A stretch of 64,000 bases of DNA, from positions 310,001 through 374,000 of the forward strand of contig NZ_JACHJJ010000004.1 in assembly GCF_014203605.1 (NCBI RefSeq), in the 5' to 3' direction. This DNA comes from Thiemannella venezuelensis (lineage in GTDB: Bacteria; Actinomycetota; Actinomycetes; Streptosporangiales; Streptosporangiaceae). Position 1 is the first letter of the stretch. Each line of letters opens with the position of its first letter. Below, piece after piece: positions 43,155 through 52,657 of the stretch. Below the pieces are notes generated by a model. That model was given only the letters and a program-made list of their open reading frames with translations. It made no database searches and was not told the DNA's origin. Made by a program: the position numbers and the translations under genes.

Positions 43155-44513
43155 TCAGGGGCGTGCGGAGATCATCCGCAGCTCGCCGTCCGGGAACGTC
43201 CCGGTGACCGACACCGACCGGAAGCCCGCGCCGGTCAGCAGCGCGCGGAACTCCGCCTCCGTACGCTCCCGGCCGCCGGTGGCCACCAGCATGTTGAGGT
43301 CGCTCATCACGGTCCCGGTGGCGGCGGGGGAGTCGATCCGCTCCGGCAGCACCGGCTCCAGGACCAGCAGCACGGCCTCCGGGCCCATGGCCGCGCGGCA
43401 GGTCCGCAGGATCGCGCCGGCACGCTCGTCGTCCCAGTTGTGGATGACGCTCTTGAACAGGTAGGCGTCGGCCCCCTGCGGCACCTTCTCGAAGAAGTCC
43501 CCGCTGACGATCTCGCATCGGTCGCGGAGGCCGGCCAGGTTCCGCTCCGCCTCGGCGAGCCCGCCGGGCAGGTCGAAGAGCACCCCCCTCAGCTCCGGTA
43601 CGGCCCGCAGGATCGCCGAGAGCAGGGTGCCGTCCCCGCCGCCGAGGTCCACCAGGGTGCCGAACCGGGTGAAGTCGAAACCCTGGACGACCCCGGGCGC
43701 GATCCTGCGGGTGTAGTCGGACATGGCCCGGTTGAAGACCGCGGACTCCTCCGGGTTGCGGGCCGTCCACTCGAACGGCGGGTAGCCGGTGACCCGCTCC
43801 CACATCGGCTCCCCGGTCCGGACGCTCTCGGCCAGCAGCCCCCAGGCCGCCCACACGCCGGGCCCGCAGAACAGCCGGGCCAGCGCGCGGAAGGAGTCCG
43901 GGGTGCCGTCCCTGAGCCGGTCGCCCGCCTCGGTGAGCACGAAGCGGCCGGGGGCGGTCTCGGCGACCAGGCCGAAGCAGGCCAGTGCCCGCAGCAGCCG
44001 GTGCAGCGAGGGGGCGTGCGTGCCGGTCGCGGCGGCGAGCTCGGCGGCGCTGAGGGGGCCGCCGGTCAGGTGCCCCGCCAGGTCGAGCTCGGCGGCCACG
44101 TAGATGACCTGGGCGGGCATGAAGCCGAAGACCAGCTCTCGTTGCGGGCTCACCGGGGCCGTCACGGCCGGGCGGTACGTCCCGAAGTGCCAGGGGTTGC
44201 CCTCGGGGTCCTCGCACATGTAGTCGCGCGAGCCGTACGGCTGGTCGGCGGGCCCCGCGGTGACCGCGGCCCCCGCCGCCCGCGCCCGGTCGTGGTGGGC
44301 GTCCGGGTCGTCCACGGCGATGTAGACCCCCTGCCCGCCGGGCTCCCCGGCACCCAGCATGATCATGCCGGTGCCGGCGGACAGCTCGGCATGCTTGATC
44401 GCGCCGTCGTCCCCCGTGGAGACCCGGTGGACCTCGAATCCGAACGCCTCGACGAGCCACTCGATCGCCGCACCGGGTTCCCGGTAGCGGACCAGTGGAT
44501 AAACCGCCTGCAT
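43155..44513 (-). CDS. Glyoxalase (VOC)-methyltransferase fusion protein
   Basis: A 452-residue two-part protein. Residues 1-118 are a VOC/glyoxalase-type domain (YPLVRYREPGAAIEWLVEAF, then DPEGNPWHFGTY). Residues 125-452 are a plant-type SAM O-methyltransferase: winged dimerisation domain (PLSAAELAAATGTHAPSLHR), SAM loop VDLGGGDGTLL at about 288-298 and catalytic base H358 in VIHNWDDE. Such methyltransferases usually decorate polyketides or phenolics. GGAGGAGG precedes the ATG at 44513. An AraC gene lies 133 bases upstream on the same strand. No biosynthetic cluster is visible around it. Confidence 0.85.
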   Translation of the reverse strand: MQAVYPLVRYREPGAAIEWLVEAFGFEVHRVSTGDDGAIKHAELSAGTGMIMLGAGEPGGQGVYIAVDDPDAHHDRARAAGAAVTAGPADQPYGSRDYMCEDPEGNPWHFGTYRPAVTAPVSPQRELVFGFMPAQVIYVAAELDLAGHLTGGPLSAAELAAATGTHAPSLHRLLRALACFGLVAETAPGRFVLTEAGDRLRDGTPDSFRALARLFCGPGVWAAWGLLAESVRTGEPMWERVTGYPPFEWTARNPEESAVFNRAMSDYTRRIAPGVVQGFDFTRFGTLVDLGGGDGTLLSAILRAVPELRGVLFDLPGGLAEAERNLAGLRDRCEIVSGDFFEKVPQGADAYLFKSVIHNWDDERAGAILRTCRAAMGPEAVLLVLEPVLPERIDSPAATGTVMSDLNMLVATGGRERTEAEFRALLTGAGFRSVSVTGTFPDGELRMISARP

Positions 44514-44646
44514 GGTCGCCTCCTCCGTGTGGTGAGACCACGGTCTCCCGGGGAGGGGCGTGCGGGCTTGGAAAAATCTGACCCGGTCGCTCCGGGGAGG
44601 CCGGCGGCGTCCGGCGGCGAGCCGGTGACCTGCGGAGGACGGCCGC

Positions 44647-45468
44647 TCAACCGGCGACGGCGATCGGGCACTCCGGCCACGGGGCCACCAGCCCGCGGGG
44701 CGTGACCCCGGCCATGGCCCGGAAGTCGCGGTTCATGTGCGCCTGGTCGTAGTAGCCGCAGGCGGCGGCGGTGTCGGCCGGGGGCCTCCCGGCCCGCAGG
44801 CGGGCGACGGCGTGCTCGAAGCGCAGCACCCGGGCGACGGACTTGGGCGTCATCCCGATCTGGTCGCGGAAGCGGGCGGCCAGATGGCGGTGGCTCCATC
44901 CCAGCTCACCGGCGAGCGCCGCGATCGGGACCCTCCCCCGGGTGGCGGAGAGCCGCTCCCAGGCCCGGACGATGCGGGGGTCGGGCGCGGGGGCCGCCTG
45001 GATCCGCCGGGTGAGCAGGGCGTCCAGGAGGGCCAGCCGGGCACTCCGGCCGGTGGCCTCGGCCAGCCGCTCGACGGCGGCGCCCGCCCACGGGCCGAGC
45101 GCGTCCTCCAGCGGGACCACCCGGTTGGCCAGCTCGCCCATCGGCATCCCGAACAGCCGCCGTGCGCCGAGCGGCGTCAGGTTGACCTGCAGCCCCTCGG
45201 CGACTCCGGCCGTGGTGGTGTCGACGTAGGTGTCGTGCAGCCCCGCGGTGAAGGAGGCCAGCCGCTCCCGCCCGCCCGGCCCGCTGAGTCCCAGCGGCTC
45301 GCCGAACCCGAAGATCACGACCATCCCGGCGAACGGCGGCTGCCGCCGTGCCAGCGGCTCCTCGTAGCGCTCGGTGTAGGCCGTGAACTCCGTCACGTAG
45401 GGGCGCAGGAAGGCGCCCGGCCTGCCCTCGGCGAAGGTCAGGCCACCGATCACGCCGGCGTCGCCCAC
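44647..45468 (-). CDS. AraC family transcriptional regulator
   Basis: DNA-binding regulator of 273 residues. The C-terminal AraC double helix-turn-helix occupies residues about 165-265 (IAALAGELGWSHRHLAARFR, then AAACGYYDQAHMNRDFRAMA). The N-terminal part has a cupin-like sensor (PPFAGMVVIFGFGEPLGL). The GTG at 45468 is the only in-frame start that keeps the domain complete; a second GTG is at 45453. It may control the VOC-methyltransferase gene just downstream. Confidence 0.9.
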   Translation of the reverse strand: MGDAGVIGGLTFAEGRPGAFLRPYVTEFTAYTERYEEPLARRQPPFAGMVVIFGFGEPLGLSGPGGRERLASFTAGLHDTYVDTTTAGVAEGLQVNLTPLGARRLFGMPMGELANRVVPLEDALGPWAGAAVERLAEATGRSARLALLDALLTRRIQAAPAPDPRIVRAWERLSATRGRVPIAALAGELGWSHRHLAARFRDQIGMTPKSVARVLRFEHAVARLRAGRPPADTAAACGYYDQAHMNRDFRAMAGVTPRGLVAPWPECPIAVAG

Positions 45469-45565
45469 GGTCCGACGGTAGCCGCCGCCACCGACATTCT
45501 CCCGCCGCGCCCGGACGCCCCGGCTCTTCCTGCCGGCCCGGCGCCGGAAGGCATCCCGCCGGGCC

Positions 45566-45621
45566 GGTCCGTCCCGGCCTCCCCGGCGGTGCGGGAGGTC
45601 CGGGACGGAGCGGGACGGACC
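45566..45621 (-). terminator. Terminator of the S9 peptidase gene
   Basis: CGGGACGGACC (45611-45621, touching the stop codon) pairs with GGTCCGTCCCG (45566-45576); the 34-base interval contains shorter secondary stems. Confidence 0.55.
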
Positions 45622-47693
45622 TACGCGATCAGGCCGGTGTGGTGGGCGAGGAAGGCGAGCTGGTCGGCGGCGAGCTCGACGCTCTTGCTGACCGCACGGG
45701 CGCCGTGGCCGGTCTCGGCCTCGTTGCGCAGCAGGATCGGCCGGTCGGCCGCCTGGGCGTGCTGGAGCGCGGCGCACATCTTCCAGGCGTGCAGCGGGTG
45801 CACCCGCGTGTCGGACTGGAAGACGGTGAACAGCGTCGCCGGGTAGGAGACGCCCTCCCGGACGCGGTGGTACGGGGAGTAGGACCAGAGCCAGCCGAAC
45901 TCCTCGGGCTCGGCGGCGGTGCCGTACTCGACGTTCCAGGTCGCGCCGAGACCGAAGAGCTCGTAGCGGACCATGTCGAGCAGCGGCGCCGAGCAGACCA
46001 CCGCGGCGTACAGGTCGGGGCGCTGGGTGAGGGCGGCGCCGACCAGCAGGCCTCCGTTGGAGCCGCCGGAGATCGCCAGCATGGACGGGTCGGTGACGCC
46101 GGCGGCGATCAGGTGCTCGGCCGCCGCGTGCAGGTCGTCGAAGACGTTCTGCTTGTTGGCGAGCATGCCCGCCCGGTGCCAGTCCTCCCCCTGCTCGCCG
46201 CCGCCGCGCAGCTGGGCGATGGCGTAGGCGCCGCCCGCCTCCACCCAGGTCAGGATCGAGGCGGAGTAGCCCGGGGTCATCGCGAGGCCGAAGCCGCCGT
46301 AGCCGTACAGGATCGTCGGGCGGGGGCCCTGCGTCCCGGGCTTGGAGATGACCAGCATGTGCACCTCGGTGCCGTCGGCCGATCGGTAGACGACCTGCTC
46401 GGTGGTGACGGCGGGCACCTCGACCGCGCCGGGCGAGGCGGCCCAGAGGGTGGTCTCCCCGGTGCGGGCGTCGTAGCGCTGGACGGTCGGCGGGGTGGTG
46501 TTGTCGGTGTAGCCGAACCAGGCCTCGTGGCCGCCCTCGGGACGCTCGCTGATGCCGCCGATCGTGCCCAGCCCCGGGGTCGGCACCGCGCCGATCCGCT
46601 CGCCGGTGCGCAGGTCGTGCACGGTGATCTCGCTGATCGCGTGGCGGGTCCAGCCGACCAGCATGACCGGCCGCTCGAGGTCGTCGAGGATCGCGAAGTC
46701 CGAGAGCACGGCCTCGGGGTCCTGCGGGACCAGGTCGCGCCAGTGCTCGGCCTGCGGGGCGGCGGGGTCGGTCACGCAGATCCGGGCGCGGGGGGCGTCG
46801 CGGTCGGTGAAGACGTAGAACAGCCCGTCGCGGCCGAAGACCAGGCCGGTCTGGGCGTCCACCCCCTCCTGGACGACGACCAGCTCCGGCGCCTCGGGGG
46901 AGGAGGCGTGCAGGTCCGCGACCCACAGGTCGTTGCGGGGCGCGGTGCCCCGGGAGGCGGAGATCTGCAGCCACCGGCCGTCGCGGGAGACCGAGACGCC
47001 GTAGTAGTTGGTCTTCTCCATGCCGTCACCGAAGATCAGGACGTCGTCCTCGGTGGAGGAGCCGACCCGGTGCAGGTAGACCCGGCGGTGGAACTGCTCC
47101 TCGCCCTCGGGCACCTCCAGGGCGGGCAGCCTGCGCACGTAGTAGAACGCCTCGCCGCCGGGGAGCCAGGCGACGGGGGAGTAGCGGCACCGGTCGATCG
47201 GCCCCTCGATCCGGGTCCCGGTCGCGATGTCCATCAGGTAGAGGTTGGACTCCTCGTCGCCGCCGACCGAGATCTGGTAGGCCAGCAGGCGGCCCTCCTT
47301 GTCGGGCTGCCAGGCGTCGAGCGTGGTCAGGCCGGTCGGGTCGAGCCCCATCGGGTCCAGCAGCGCCCGCTCGGCGCCGCCGGGGTCGACGGTGTAGAGC
47401 ACGGCGTGTTCCTGCTCCGGGGTGCGCCGCATGAACAGCCGCCGCTCGCCCCGCCAGACCGGGGCTCCGACCGAACCGGAGCGCAGCAGCTCCGCGACGC
47501 GGGCCCGGAACCTCTCGCGTCCGGCGAGTCCGCCCGTCTCCGACGCGAACAGGGCCTCCTGGGCGGCCAGCCACTCCTTGGCCGCGGGGTCGTCGGGATC
47601 CTCCAGCCAGCGGTAGGGGTCGGGGACGGGGACGCCGTGGAGATCGTCGACGACGTCGTCACGGCGGGCGGGCGGGTACGGCTGTCGCGTCAT
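45621..47693 (-). CDS. Prolyl oligopeptidase family (S9) serine peptidase
   Basis: Cytoplasmic oligopeptidase of 690 residues. The N-terminal YPPARRDDVVDDLHGVPVPD and PYRWLED are the family signature, residues about 70-420 form the beta-propeller gate, and the alpha/beta hydrolase domain carries S545 (ISGGSNGGLL), D628 (QSDTRVHPLHAW) and H663 (ETGHGAR). The ATG at 47693 was chosen because homologues start with this MTRQPYPPARR-type segment. It cleaves short peptides after proline. Unlinked to its neighbours as far as can be seen. Confidence 0.93.
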   Translation of the reverse strand: MTRQPYPPARRDDVVDDLHGVPVPDPYRWLEDPDDPAAKEWLAAQEALFASETGGLAGRERFRARVAELLRSGSVGAPVWRGERRLFMRRTPEQEHAVLYTVDPGGAERALLDPMGLDPTGLTTLDAWQPDKEGRLLAYQISVGGDEESNLYLMDIATGTRIEGPIDRCRYSPVAWLPGGEAFYYVRRLPALEVPEGEEQFHRRVYLHRVGSSTEDDVLIFGDGMEKTNYYGVSVSRDGRWLQISASRGTAPRNDLWVADLHASSPEAPELVVVQEGVDAQTGLVFGRDGLFYVFTDRDAPRARICVTDPAAPQAEHWRDLVPQDPEAVLSDFAILDDLERPVMLVGWTRHAISEITVHDLRTGERIGAVPTPGLGTIGGISERPEGGHEAWFGYTDNTTPPTVQRYDARTGETTLWAASPGAVEVPAVTTEQVVYRSADGTEVHMLVISKPGTQGPRPTILYGYGGFGLAMTPGYSASILTWVEAGGAYAIAQLRGGGEQGEDWHRAGMLANKQNVFDDLHAAAEHLIAAGVTDPSMLAISGGSNGGLLVGAALTQRPDLYAAVVCSAPLLDMVRYELFGLGATWNVEYGTAAEPEEFGWLWSYSPYHRVREGVSYPATLFTVFQSDTRVHPLHAWKMCAALQHAQAADRPILLRNEAETGHGARAVSKSVELAADQLAFLAHHTGLIA

Positions 47694-48012
47694 GGCTGGA
47701 ACCCTACGACCTCCGGCCGGTGCCGGGGCGCCCCTACGGGAACCGGCGTACGCGCAGGCCCTGCCAGGAGTGAAGAACCGGTAATGGGGGAATAAAGCAC
47801 ACCAGGAGTCCCACCAGTCATTTATGGGTGGCGGGCACGCCGACACAGCAGCCAAACTTGGTCCAGGACGGTGCCGTGGTGAACCATCCGCTGGGCCGTC
47901 CGGCGGAGGTCATCGTGACGGAATCGACCGGGTCCCAGGAGGGGCCGCAAATCGGGGCACGCAAGACCGTGCCCCCTGTCCGGACGCGCCGTGTGCCGGG
48001 AAAGGCACGCTG
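47694..48012. other. Divergent spacer between the S9 peptidase and HNH genes
   Basis: A 319-base stretch with an AT-richer island near 47780-47830 (GGTAATGGGGGAATAAAG), a plausible promoter site, and a hairpin at 47954-47975 (GGGGCACG/CGTGCCCC) in the HNH leader. A 61-codon frame (47828-48013) runs into the HNH ATG but has no ribosome-binding site. Confidence 0.45.
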
Positions 48013-48522
48013 ATGCGTCAAGTCCTGCTGCTCAACGCCACCTACGAACCCCTGACCACCCTCTCCCTGCACCGGGCCGTCGTGCTCGTGCTCAGGGAGA
48101 AGGCCGACGTCGTCCACCGCGACGGGCGGGGCGCCGTGCTCCGCTCGGCCAGCCGCACGCTCGACGTGCCGTCGGTGATCAGGCTTCGCCGCTATGTCCG
48201 TATCCCCTACCGGTCGCGGATCCCGCTGACCAGGACCGCCCTGATGCGCCGGGACGACTACCGGTGCGCCTACTGCGGCCAGCGGGCCGAGACCATCGAC
48301 CACGTGATCCCCCGTTCGCGCGGCGGAGCCCACACGTGGGAGAACTGCGTGGCCTCGTGCACCACGTGCAACCACCGCAAGGCCGACCGGCTCCTGGAGG
48401 AGCTGGGGTGGACGCTGAACGTGGCCCCGGTGGTGCCGCGGGGCGTGCACTGGCGGCTGATCGGCGCGCACATCGTCGGCGACCCCCAGTGGGCGCCCTA
48501 CCTGGCGGAGAACGCGGCCTGA
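48013..48522 (+). CDS. HNH endonuclease family protein
   Basis: A 169-residue protein. The N-terminal half (VLLLNATYEPLTTLSLHRAV) and the C-terminal HNH domain with two CxxC pairs (CAYCG, CTTCN) around TIDHVIPRSRGGAHTWEN are those of a widely conserved actinobacterial HNH nuclease of housekeeping type. Metal-dependent DNA cleavage is predicted, with substrate and process unknown. The ATG at 48013 follows GGGAAAGG. A strong hairpin ends the gene. It is not associated with restriction-modification or phage genes here. Confidence 0.9.
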   Translation: MRQVLLLNATYEPLTTLSLHRAVVLVLREKADVVHRDGRGAVLRSASRTLDVPSVIRLRRYVRIPYRSRIPLTRTALMRRDDYRCAYCGQRAETIDHVIPRSRGGAHTWENCVASCTTCNHRKADRLLEELGWTLNVAPVVPRGVHWRLIGAHIVGDPQWAPYLAENAA

Positions 48523-48529
48523 CGCCGCG

Positions 48530-48565
48530 GGGCGGCCGGGCACCCGCTCGGGTGCCCGGCCGCCC
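48530..48565 (+). terminator. Terminator of the HNH gene
   Basis: Two perfect 17-base arms (left begins GGGCGGCCGGGCACCCG) around a CT loop. Confidence 0.8.
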
Positions 48566-48627
48566 GCGTTCTCGCGGCGCCATGCGGGCGTTCGTACGGC
48601 GCCGGCCCGAGTGGGTACTCTGTGGCC

Positions 48628-48834
48628 ATGCCTCGCTACGACTTCCGCTGCCGCGCCTGCGGCTCCACCTTCGAGCTGTCGCGCCCGATGGCGCGGTCCG
48701 ACGAGCCGGCGGCATGCCCCGCCGGACACGACGACACCGTCCGGCTGCTGTCCACGGTCGCCGTGACGGGAGGCGCCGCAGCCCCCCGCCCCGCCGGCGG
48801 CGGGGGCTGCTGCGGGGGAGGCTGCTGCGGCTGA
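48628..48834 (+). CDS. FmdB-type zinc-ribbon protein with Cys-rich tail
   Basis: A 68-residue protein. The ribbon motif YDFRCRACGSTFELSRPM is followed by CPAGHDD, giving the CxxC...C pattern of the FmdB family, which may bind zinc and act in regulation. Unlike short canonical members it ends GGGGCCGGGCCG, four cysteines in a Gly context that could hold extra metal. The ATG at 48628 is six bases after a GTG that would add two residues. Convergent with the WYL gene. Confidence 0.8.
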   Translation: MPRYDFRCRACGSTFELSRPMARSDEPAACPAGHDDTVRLLSTVAVTGGAAAPRPAGGGGCCGGGCCG

Positions 48835-48873
48835 CCCCGCATCGGACGCCGCCGGCTCCGGCGGCCCGGTGCG

Positions 48874-49359
48874 TTATGCCGCGCGCTTGCCCTGGAAGGG
48901 CAGGAAGCCCTCGGGCCGGTGCGGGCGGGCGGGGACGAACGTGGGTTCGGTGGCGATGATCCGGTCGAACCGGAAGGCGCGGATCGCGCCGCGCATGCGG
49001 CACATGCCGACGAGATACCAGTGCTCGCGGTGGACCATGCAGGTCACCGGGTCGACGTCGCGGACGGTGACCCGGCCGGAGACGTCGCGGTAGTGCAGGC
49101 GGATCACGAGCCGGGAGGTGATGGCGCTCGCGATGGTCCTTGCCCGGTCGGCGACCGGGGCGGGCAGCGGGGCGGTCAGGGTGGCGAGGGTGGCGGCCAC
49201 GACGTCGTCTCCGAGCTCCAGGTGCTCGAAGGCGTGGCGGAGACCGTGCCGGGCGGCGTCGGCCTGGGGGCCCGAACCCAGATGGGCGAGGGAGAGGGCG
49301 AGGGCGGCGATCTCGGCGGTCGTCAGGGGGCTGGTGGGGGACTTCACGACGTTTGCCAT
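48874..49359 (-). CDS. WYL domain protein lacking a DNA-binding domain
   Basis: A 161-residue protein. Residues about 1-75 are Ala/Leu-rich helices (LTTAEIAALALSLAHLG), and residues 80-150 are a WYL fold (LVIRLHYRDVSGRVTVRDVD, EHWYLVGMCRMRGAIRAFR), a ligand- or nucleic-acid-sensing module of bacterial regulators. The usual N-terminal HTH of WYL regulators (about 320 residues in total) is shortened, so DNA binding is not obvious. The ATG at 49359 has no strong ribosome-binding site. Function unknown. Confidence 0.8.
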   Translation of the reverse strand: MANVVKSPTSPLTTAEIAALALSLAHLGSGPQADAARHGLRHAFEHLELGDDVVAATLATLTAPLPAPVADRARTIASAITSRLVIRLHYRDVSGRVTVRDVDPVTCMVHREHWYLVGMCRMRGAIRAFRFDRIIATEPTFVPARPHRPEGFLPFQGKRAA

Positions 49360-49611
49360 GCTTCAAGAATAGGTCCCGGCACCGACATTTTTCGAACAGA
49401 GATGCCGGGTTCTCTGGACTGTAGCCTCCTGGCGACATACCACGACATTTGCGTACGAAAAGCCGGAACGGGCACCTCCGGCCGCCCGCCGTACCGGCGC
49501 CGCCGGGTGCAGGGGCCGCCGCGGCGGACGAGCGGTCATGCCCGGGGACGGGTCGCCCGTGCCGGGGACACCCGGCACGGGCGAGAGGCGATGCGGGGCC
49601 GCCCCGGAGGC

Positions 49612-51450
49612 CTACCGGGAGAGCTGGGACAGGTCGCGGGAGGCGCCGGTGGAGGCGGAGGTGGTCAGCGCGGCGTAGGCCTGGAGCGCGGCGGTCACCG
49701 GACGGTGGCGGTCGCGCGGACGGTAGCCGCCCAGGTCGGCCAGGACCCTCTCCCTGCGGGCGGCCAGCTCGGCCTCCGCCACCCTCAGCTCGATCGAGCG
49801 GCCCGGGATGTCGATCTCGATGAGGTCGCCGTCCTCGACCAGGGCGATGGTGCCGCCCTCGGCCGCCTCCGGGGAGGCGTGGCCGATGGACAGGCCGCTC
49901 GTGCCGCCGGAGAAGCGGCCGTCGGTGATCAGGGCGCAGGCCTTGCCCAGGCCCTTGCCCTTCAGGAACGAGGTCGGGTAGAGCATCTCCTGCATGCCCG
50001 GCCCGCCCTTGGGCCCCTCGTAGCGGATGACGACGACGTCGCCCTCCTTGACCCGGTTGTTCAGGATGCCCTCGACGGCGTCCTCCTGGGACTCGAAGAC
50101 CACGGCCGGCCCGGAGAACCGCCAGATCGACTCGTCCACCCCGGCGGTCTTGACGATGCACCCCTCCACGGCGATGTTGCCGTAGAGCACGGCCAGGCCG
50201 CCGTCACGGGTGTAGGCGTGCTCCATGTCGCGGATGCAGCCGCCCTCGCGGTCGAGGTCGAGGGAGTCCCAGCGGGCGTCCTGGGAGTAGGGCTTGACGG
50301 TGCGGACGTTGCCGGGGGCGGCGTGCCACAGCTCGACCGCCTCGGGCAGCGCCTTCGGCGAGCGCACGTCCCAGGCGTCGAGGTAGTCGCCCAGCGTGCC
50401 GCCGTTGACGGTGTTGACGTCCCGGTGGAGCAGGCCGCCCCGGTCGAGCTCGCCGAGGATGGCCGGGATGCCGCCCGCGCGGTGCACGTCCTCGACGTGG
50501 TACTTGTCGGTGGCGGGGGCGACCTTGCTCAGGCACGGCACCCGGAGCGAGATCTCGTTGATCTCCTTGAGGCCGAAGTCGACCCCGGCCTCGCGGGCCG
50601 CGGCGAGGATGTGCAGGATCGTGTTGGTCGAGCCGCCCATCGCCACGTCCAGCGCCATGGCGTTCTCGAACGCCTCCTTGGTGGCGATGGCGCGCGGCAG
50701 CACGCTGGAGTCGTCCTGCTCGTAGTAGCGGCGGGTGATCTCCACCAGCTGCCGCCCGGCGTCCTGGAACAACTTCTTGCGGGCCTTGTGGGCGGCGAGG
50801 ATCGTGCCGTTTCCGGGCAGTGCCAGGCCGATGGCCTCGGCCAGGCAGTTCATGGAGTTGGCGGTGAACATGCCGCTGCACGAGCCGCAGGTCGGGCAGG
50901 CGTTCTCCTCCAGCTCCAGCAGCTCCTCGTCGGAGACGCTGTCGTCGGCGGAGGCGATCATCGGGTCGATCAGGTCGAGCTTCCTGCCGGGCGTCTTGCC
51001 GGCCTCCATCGGCCCGCCGGAGACGAAGACCGTGGGGATGTTGAGCCGGAAGGCCGCCAGGAGCATGCCGGGAGTGATCTTGTCGCAGTTGGAGACGCAG
51101 ATCAGCGCGTCGGCGCAGTGGGCGTTCACCATGTACTCGACCGCGTCGGCGATCAGCTCGCGGCTCGGCAGGGAGTAGAGCATGCCGCCGTGGCCCATCG
51201 CGATGCCGTCGTCCACCGCGATCGTGTTGAACTCGCGCGGGATCGCGCCCGCCTCGCGGATCGCCCCGGCGACGACGTCGCCGACCTCGCGCAGGTGGAC
51301 GTGGCCGGGGACGAACTGGGTGAAGCTGTTGGCCACCGCGATGATCGGTTTGCCGAAGTCACCGCCGGCTACGCCCGTCGCCCGGAGCAGGGCCCGGGCT
51401 CCGGCCATGTTCCTGCCGTGAGTGACCGTACGAGACCTGAGGGCGGGCAT
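49612..51450 (-). CDS. ilvD: Dihydroxy-acid dehydratase
   Basis: Fe-S enzyme of branched-chain amino acid and pantothenate synthesis, converting 2,3-dihydroxyisovalerate to 2-oxoisovalerate; 612 residues. The start [20 protein letters not shown], the motif [12 protein letters not shown] and the cluster ligands in [17 protein letters not shown], together with VTDGRFSG-type loop [13 protein letters not shown] near the C-terminus, are diagnostic. The ATG at 51450 follows GGGAGAAGC. Standing alone; other ilv genes are outside the window. Confidence 0.96.
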   Translation of the reverse strand: MPALRSRTVTHGRNMAGARALLRATGVAGGDFGKPIIAVANSFTQFVPGHVHLREVGDVVAGAIREAGAIPREFNTIAVDDGIAMGHGGMLYSLPSRELIADAVEYMVNAHCADALICVSNCDKITPGMLLAAFRLNIPTVFVSGGPMEAGKTPGRKLDLIDPMIASADDSVSDEELLELEENACPTCGSCSGMFTANSMNCLAEAIGLALPGNGTILAAHKARKKLFQDAGRQLVEITRRYYEQDDSSVLPRAIATKEAFENAMALDVAMGGSTNTILHILAAAREAGVDFGLKEINEISLRVPCLSKVAPATDKYHVEDVHRAGGIPAILGELDRGGLLHRDVNTVNGGTLGDYLDAWDVRSPKALPEAVELWHAAPGNVRTVKPYSQDARWDSLDLDREGGCIRDMEHAYTRDGGLAVLYGNIAVEGCIVKTAGVDESIWRFSGPAVVFESQEDAVEGILNNRVKEGDVVVIRYEGPKGGPGMQEMLYPTSFLKGKGLGKACALITDGRFSGGTSGLSIGHASPEAAEGGTIALVEDGDLIEIDIPGRSIELRVAEAELAARRERVLADLGGYRPRDRHRPVTAALQAYAALTTSASTGASRDLSQLSR

Positions 51451-51620
51451 GACGCTTCTCCCATCATCGACACTGAGTCTTCAAATGGTACGTCCAGCGC
51501 CCGGCTGGTGAGACCCGGCGTCCACTCGGCGGACGCCGGTCCGGCGGGCGCGGAGATCCCGGGCATGAGGACGCCCGGCGGCGGAGCCACCGGGCGCGGG
51601 GAGGGGGCGCGGGGAGGGGG

Positions 51621-52523
51621 TCAGTGCTTGGACGGGACCTGCTGGGCCCTGCGGGAGGGCCGGGAGGGGCGCGAGGGCGCGTCCTGCGCGGCGGGCTCGG
51701 GATAACGCGCGGGCAGGACCCGCTCGGCGATCTCGTAGATCCGGCCGATCTCGGCGTCGGTGAGCGACCGCTCCCGCTTGGTGATCCATCTGCGGACGTG
51801 GCCGCCGTCGAAGACGTCGACCCCCCGGACGTTGAGGACCTTCCACGGGACGGGCGGCCCGTAGATCGCCAGGGACGGGATGATGACGATCTCGCGGCCG
51901 AGCGCCTGGCCGATCAGCTCGGCGGCCCGGTCGGCCTCCCACTGGGCCTCGTCGAGCCGGACCTTCTGCGAGAACGGGCCGTGGAACAACTTGCGGTGCG
52001 ACATGGCGCGCACCGGGAGCCGCCGGTCCCACTTCTCGGAGTCGACGGCGTAGACCCCGGTGGGGCCGATGACCAGGTGGTCGATCTGGGCCTCGCTGTC
52101 CGGGATCGCCCGCGCGTGCAGGGTGCGGTAGCCCCTGCGCTCCAGGCCCTTCAGCTGGGCCTCCGTGCGCCGTTCCGCGACCGAGGCGCGCCGCCAGGCG
52201 GGCACCGTCGAGTGCGAGCGGGCGCGCAGCACCGTGTCGGCGATGGCGGCGGCGACCGCGGCGGTGACGCCCGCACGCCAGCTGAGCAGCAGGAAGCCCG
52301 CGGCCACCCCCACGACGACCGCGATCAGCGCGCGGCGCACCAGCGGGCGGTAACGGGGATGCCTGAGCAGGCTCAGCAGGGAGACCCGCTCGACGGGCGC
52401 GTACGTAGACGCGGGCACGGCCGGACGAGCCGCCGGCCTCTTGTCGGTCGGGCCCTCGCCGGCCCAAATCGGTGACGTAGTGTTACCGTCTTCTGGCACC
52501 TGACCGGAATCCACGTGACTCAC
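51621..52523 (-). CDS. NERD domain membrane protein
   Basis: A 300-residue protein with a polar N-terminus, one or two membrane helices at about 63-95 (ALIAVVVGVAAGFLLLSW) and a nuclease-related NERD domain at about 118-230 (RRGYRTLHARAIPDSEAQID, then GPTGVYAVDSEKWDRRLPV). The D...D-x-E-x-K pattern is that of the PD-(D/E)xK fold. Role unknown, possibly nucleic-acid processing at the membrane. GTG start at 52523; another GTG four codons further in is possible. The gene diverges from the amidase gene. Confidence 0.85.
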   Translation of the reverse strand: MSHVDSGQVPEDGNTTSPIWAGEGPTDKRPAARPAVPASTYAPVERVSLLSLLRHPRYRPLVRRALIAVVVGVAAGFLLLSWRAGVTAAVAAAIADTVLRARSHSTVPAWRRASVAERRTEAQLKGLERRGYRTLHARAIPDSEAQIDHLVIGPTGVYAVDSEKWDRRLPVRAMSHRKLFHGPFSQKVRLDEAQWEADRAAELIGQALGREIVIIPSLAIYGPPVPWKVLNVRGVDVFDGGHVRRWITKRERSLTDAEIGRIYEIAERVLPARYPEPAAQDAPSRPSRPSRRAQQVPSKH

Positions 52524-52612
52524 CGTAGCTGACCTTCAAACGGGGTGCCTAGTACTCCACAACTCACACTTTTGTGACCGCCGTCGTCCGCATGGCAGCG
52601 CGGGGAAGCGGG

Positions 52613-52637
52613 TATCTATACATATCTCTCTAGATAA
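52613..52637. promoter_or_regulatory. AT-rich element upstream of the amidase gene
   Basis: A 25-base island (begins TATCTATACATATC, ends TAGATA) in very GC-rich DNA, with TATCT and AGATA as inverted ends. It probably holds the -10 region or an operator of the amidase gene, which starts 20 bases downstream. Confidence 0.5.
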
Positions 52638-52657
52638 CCCTGCCGACTCCGCCTACT

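Noticed and set aside
47828-48013. 61-codon frame ending in the HNH start codon (TGATG)
   Set aside because: The overlap looks like coupling, but there is no ribosome-binding site, the sequence is low-information, and the same stretch holds a leader hairpin.
48013-48522. HNH protein as part of a defence island
   Set aside because: The product is of the common actinobacterial housekeeping HNH type and its neighbours are metabolic or small conserved genes, with no methyltransferase, helicase or toxin partner.
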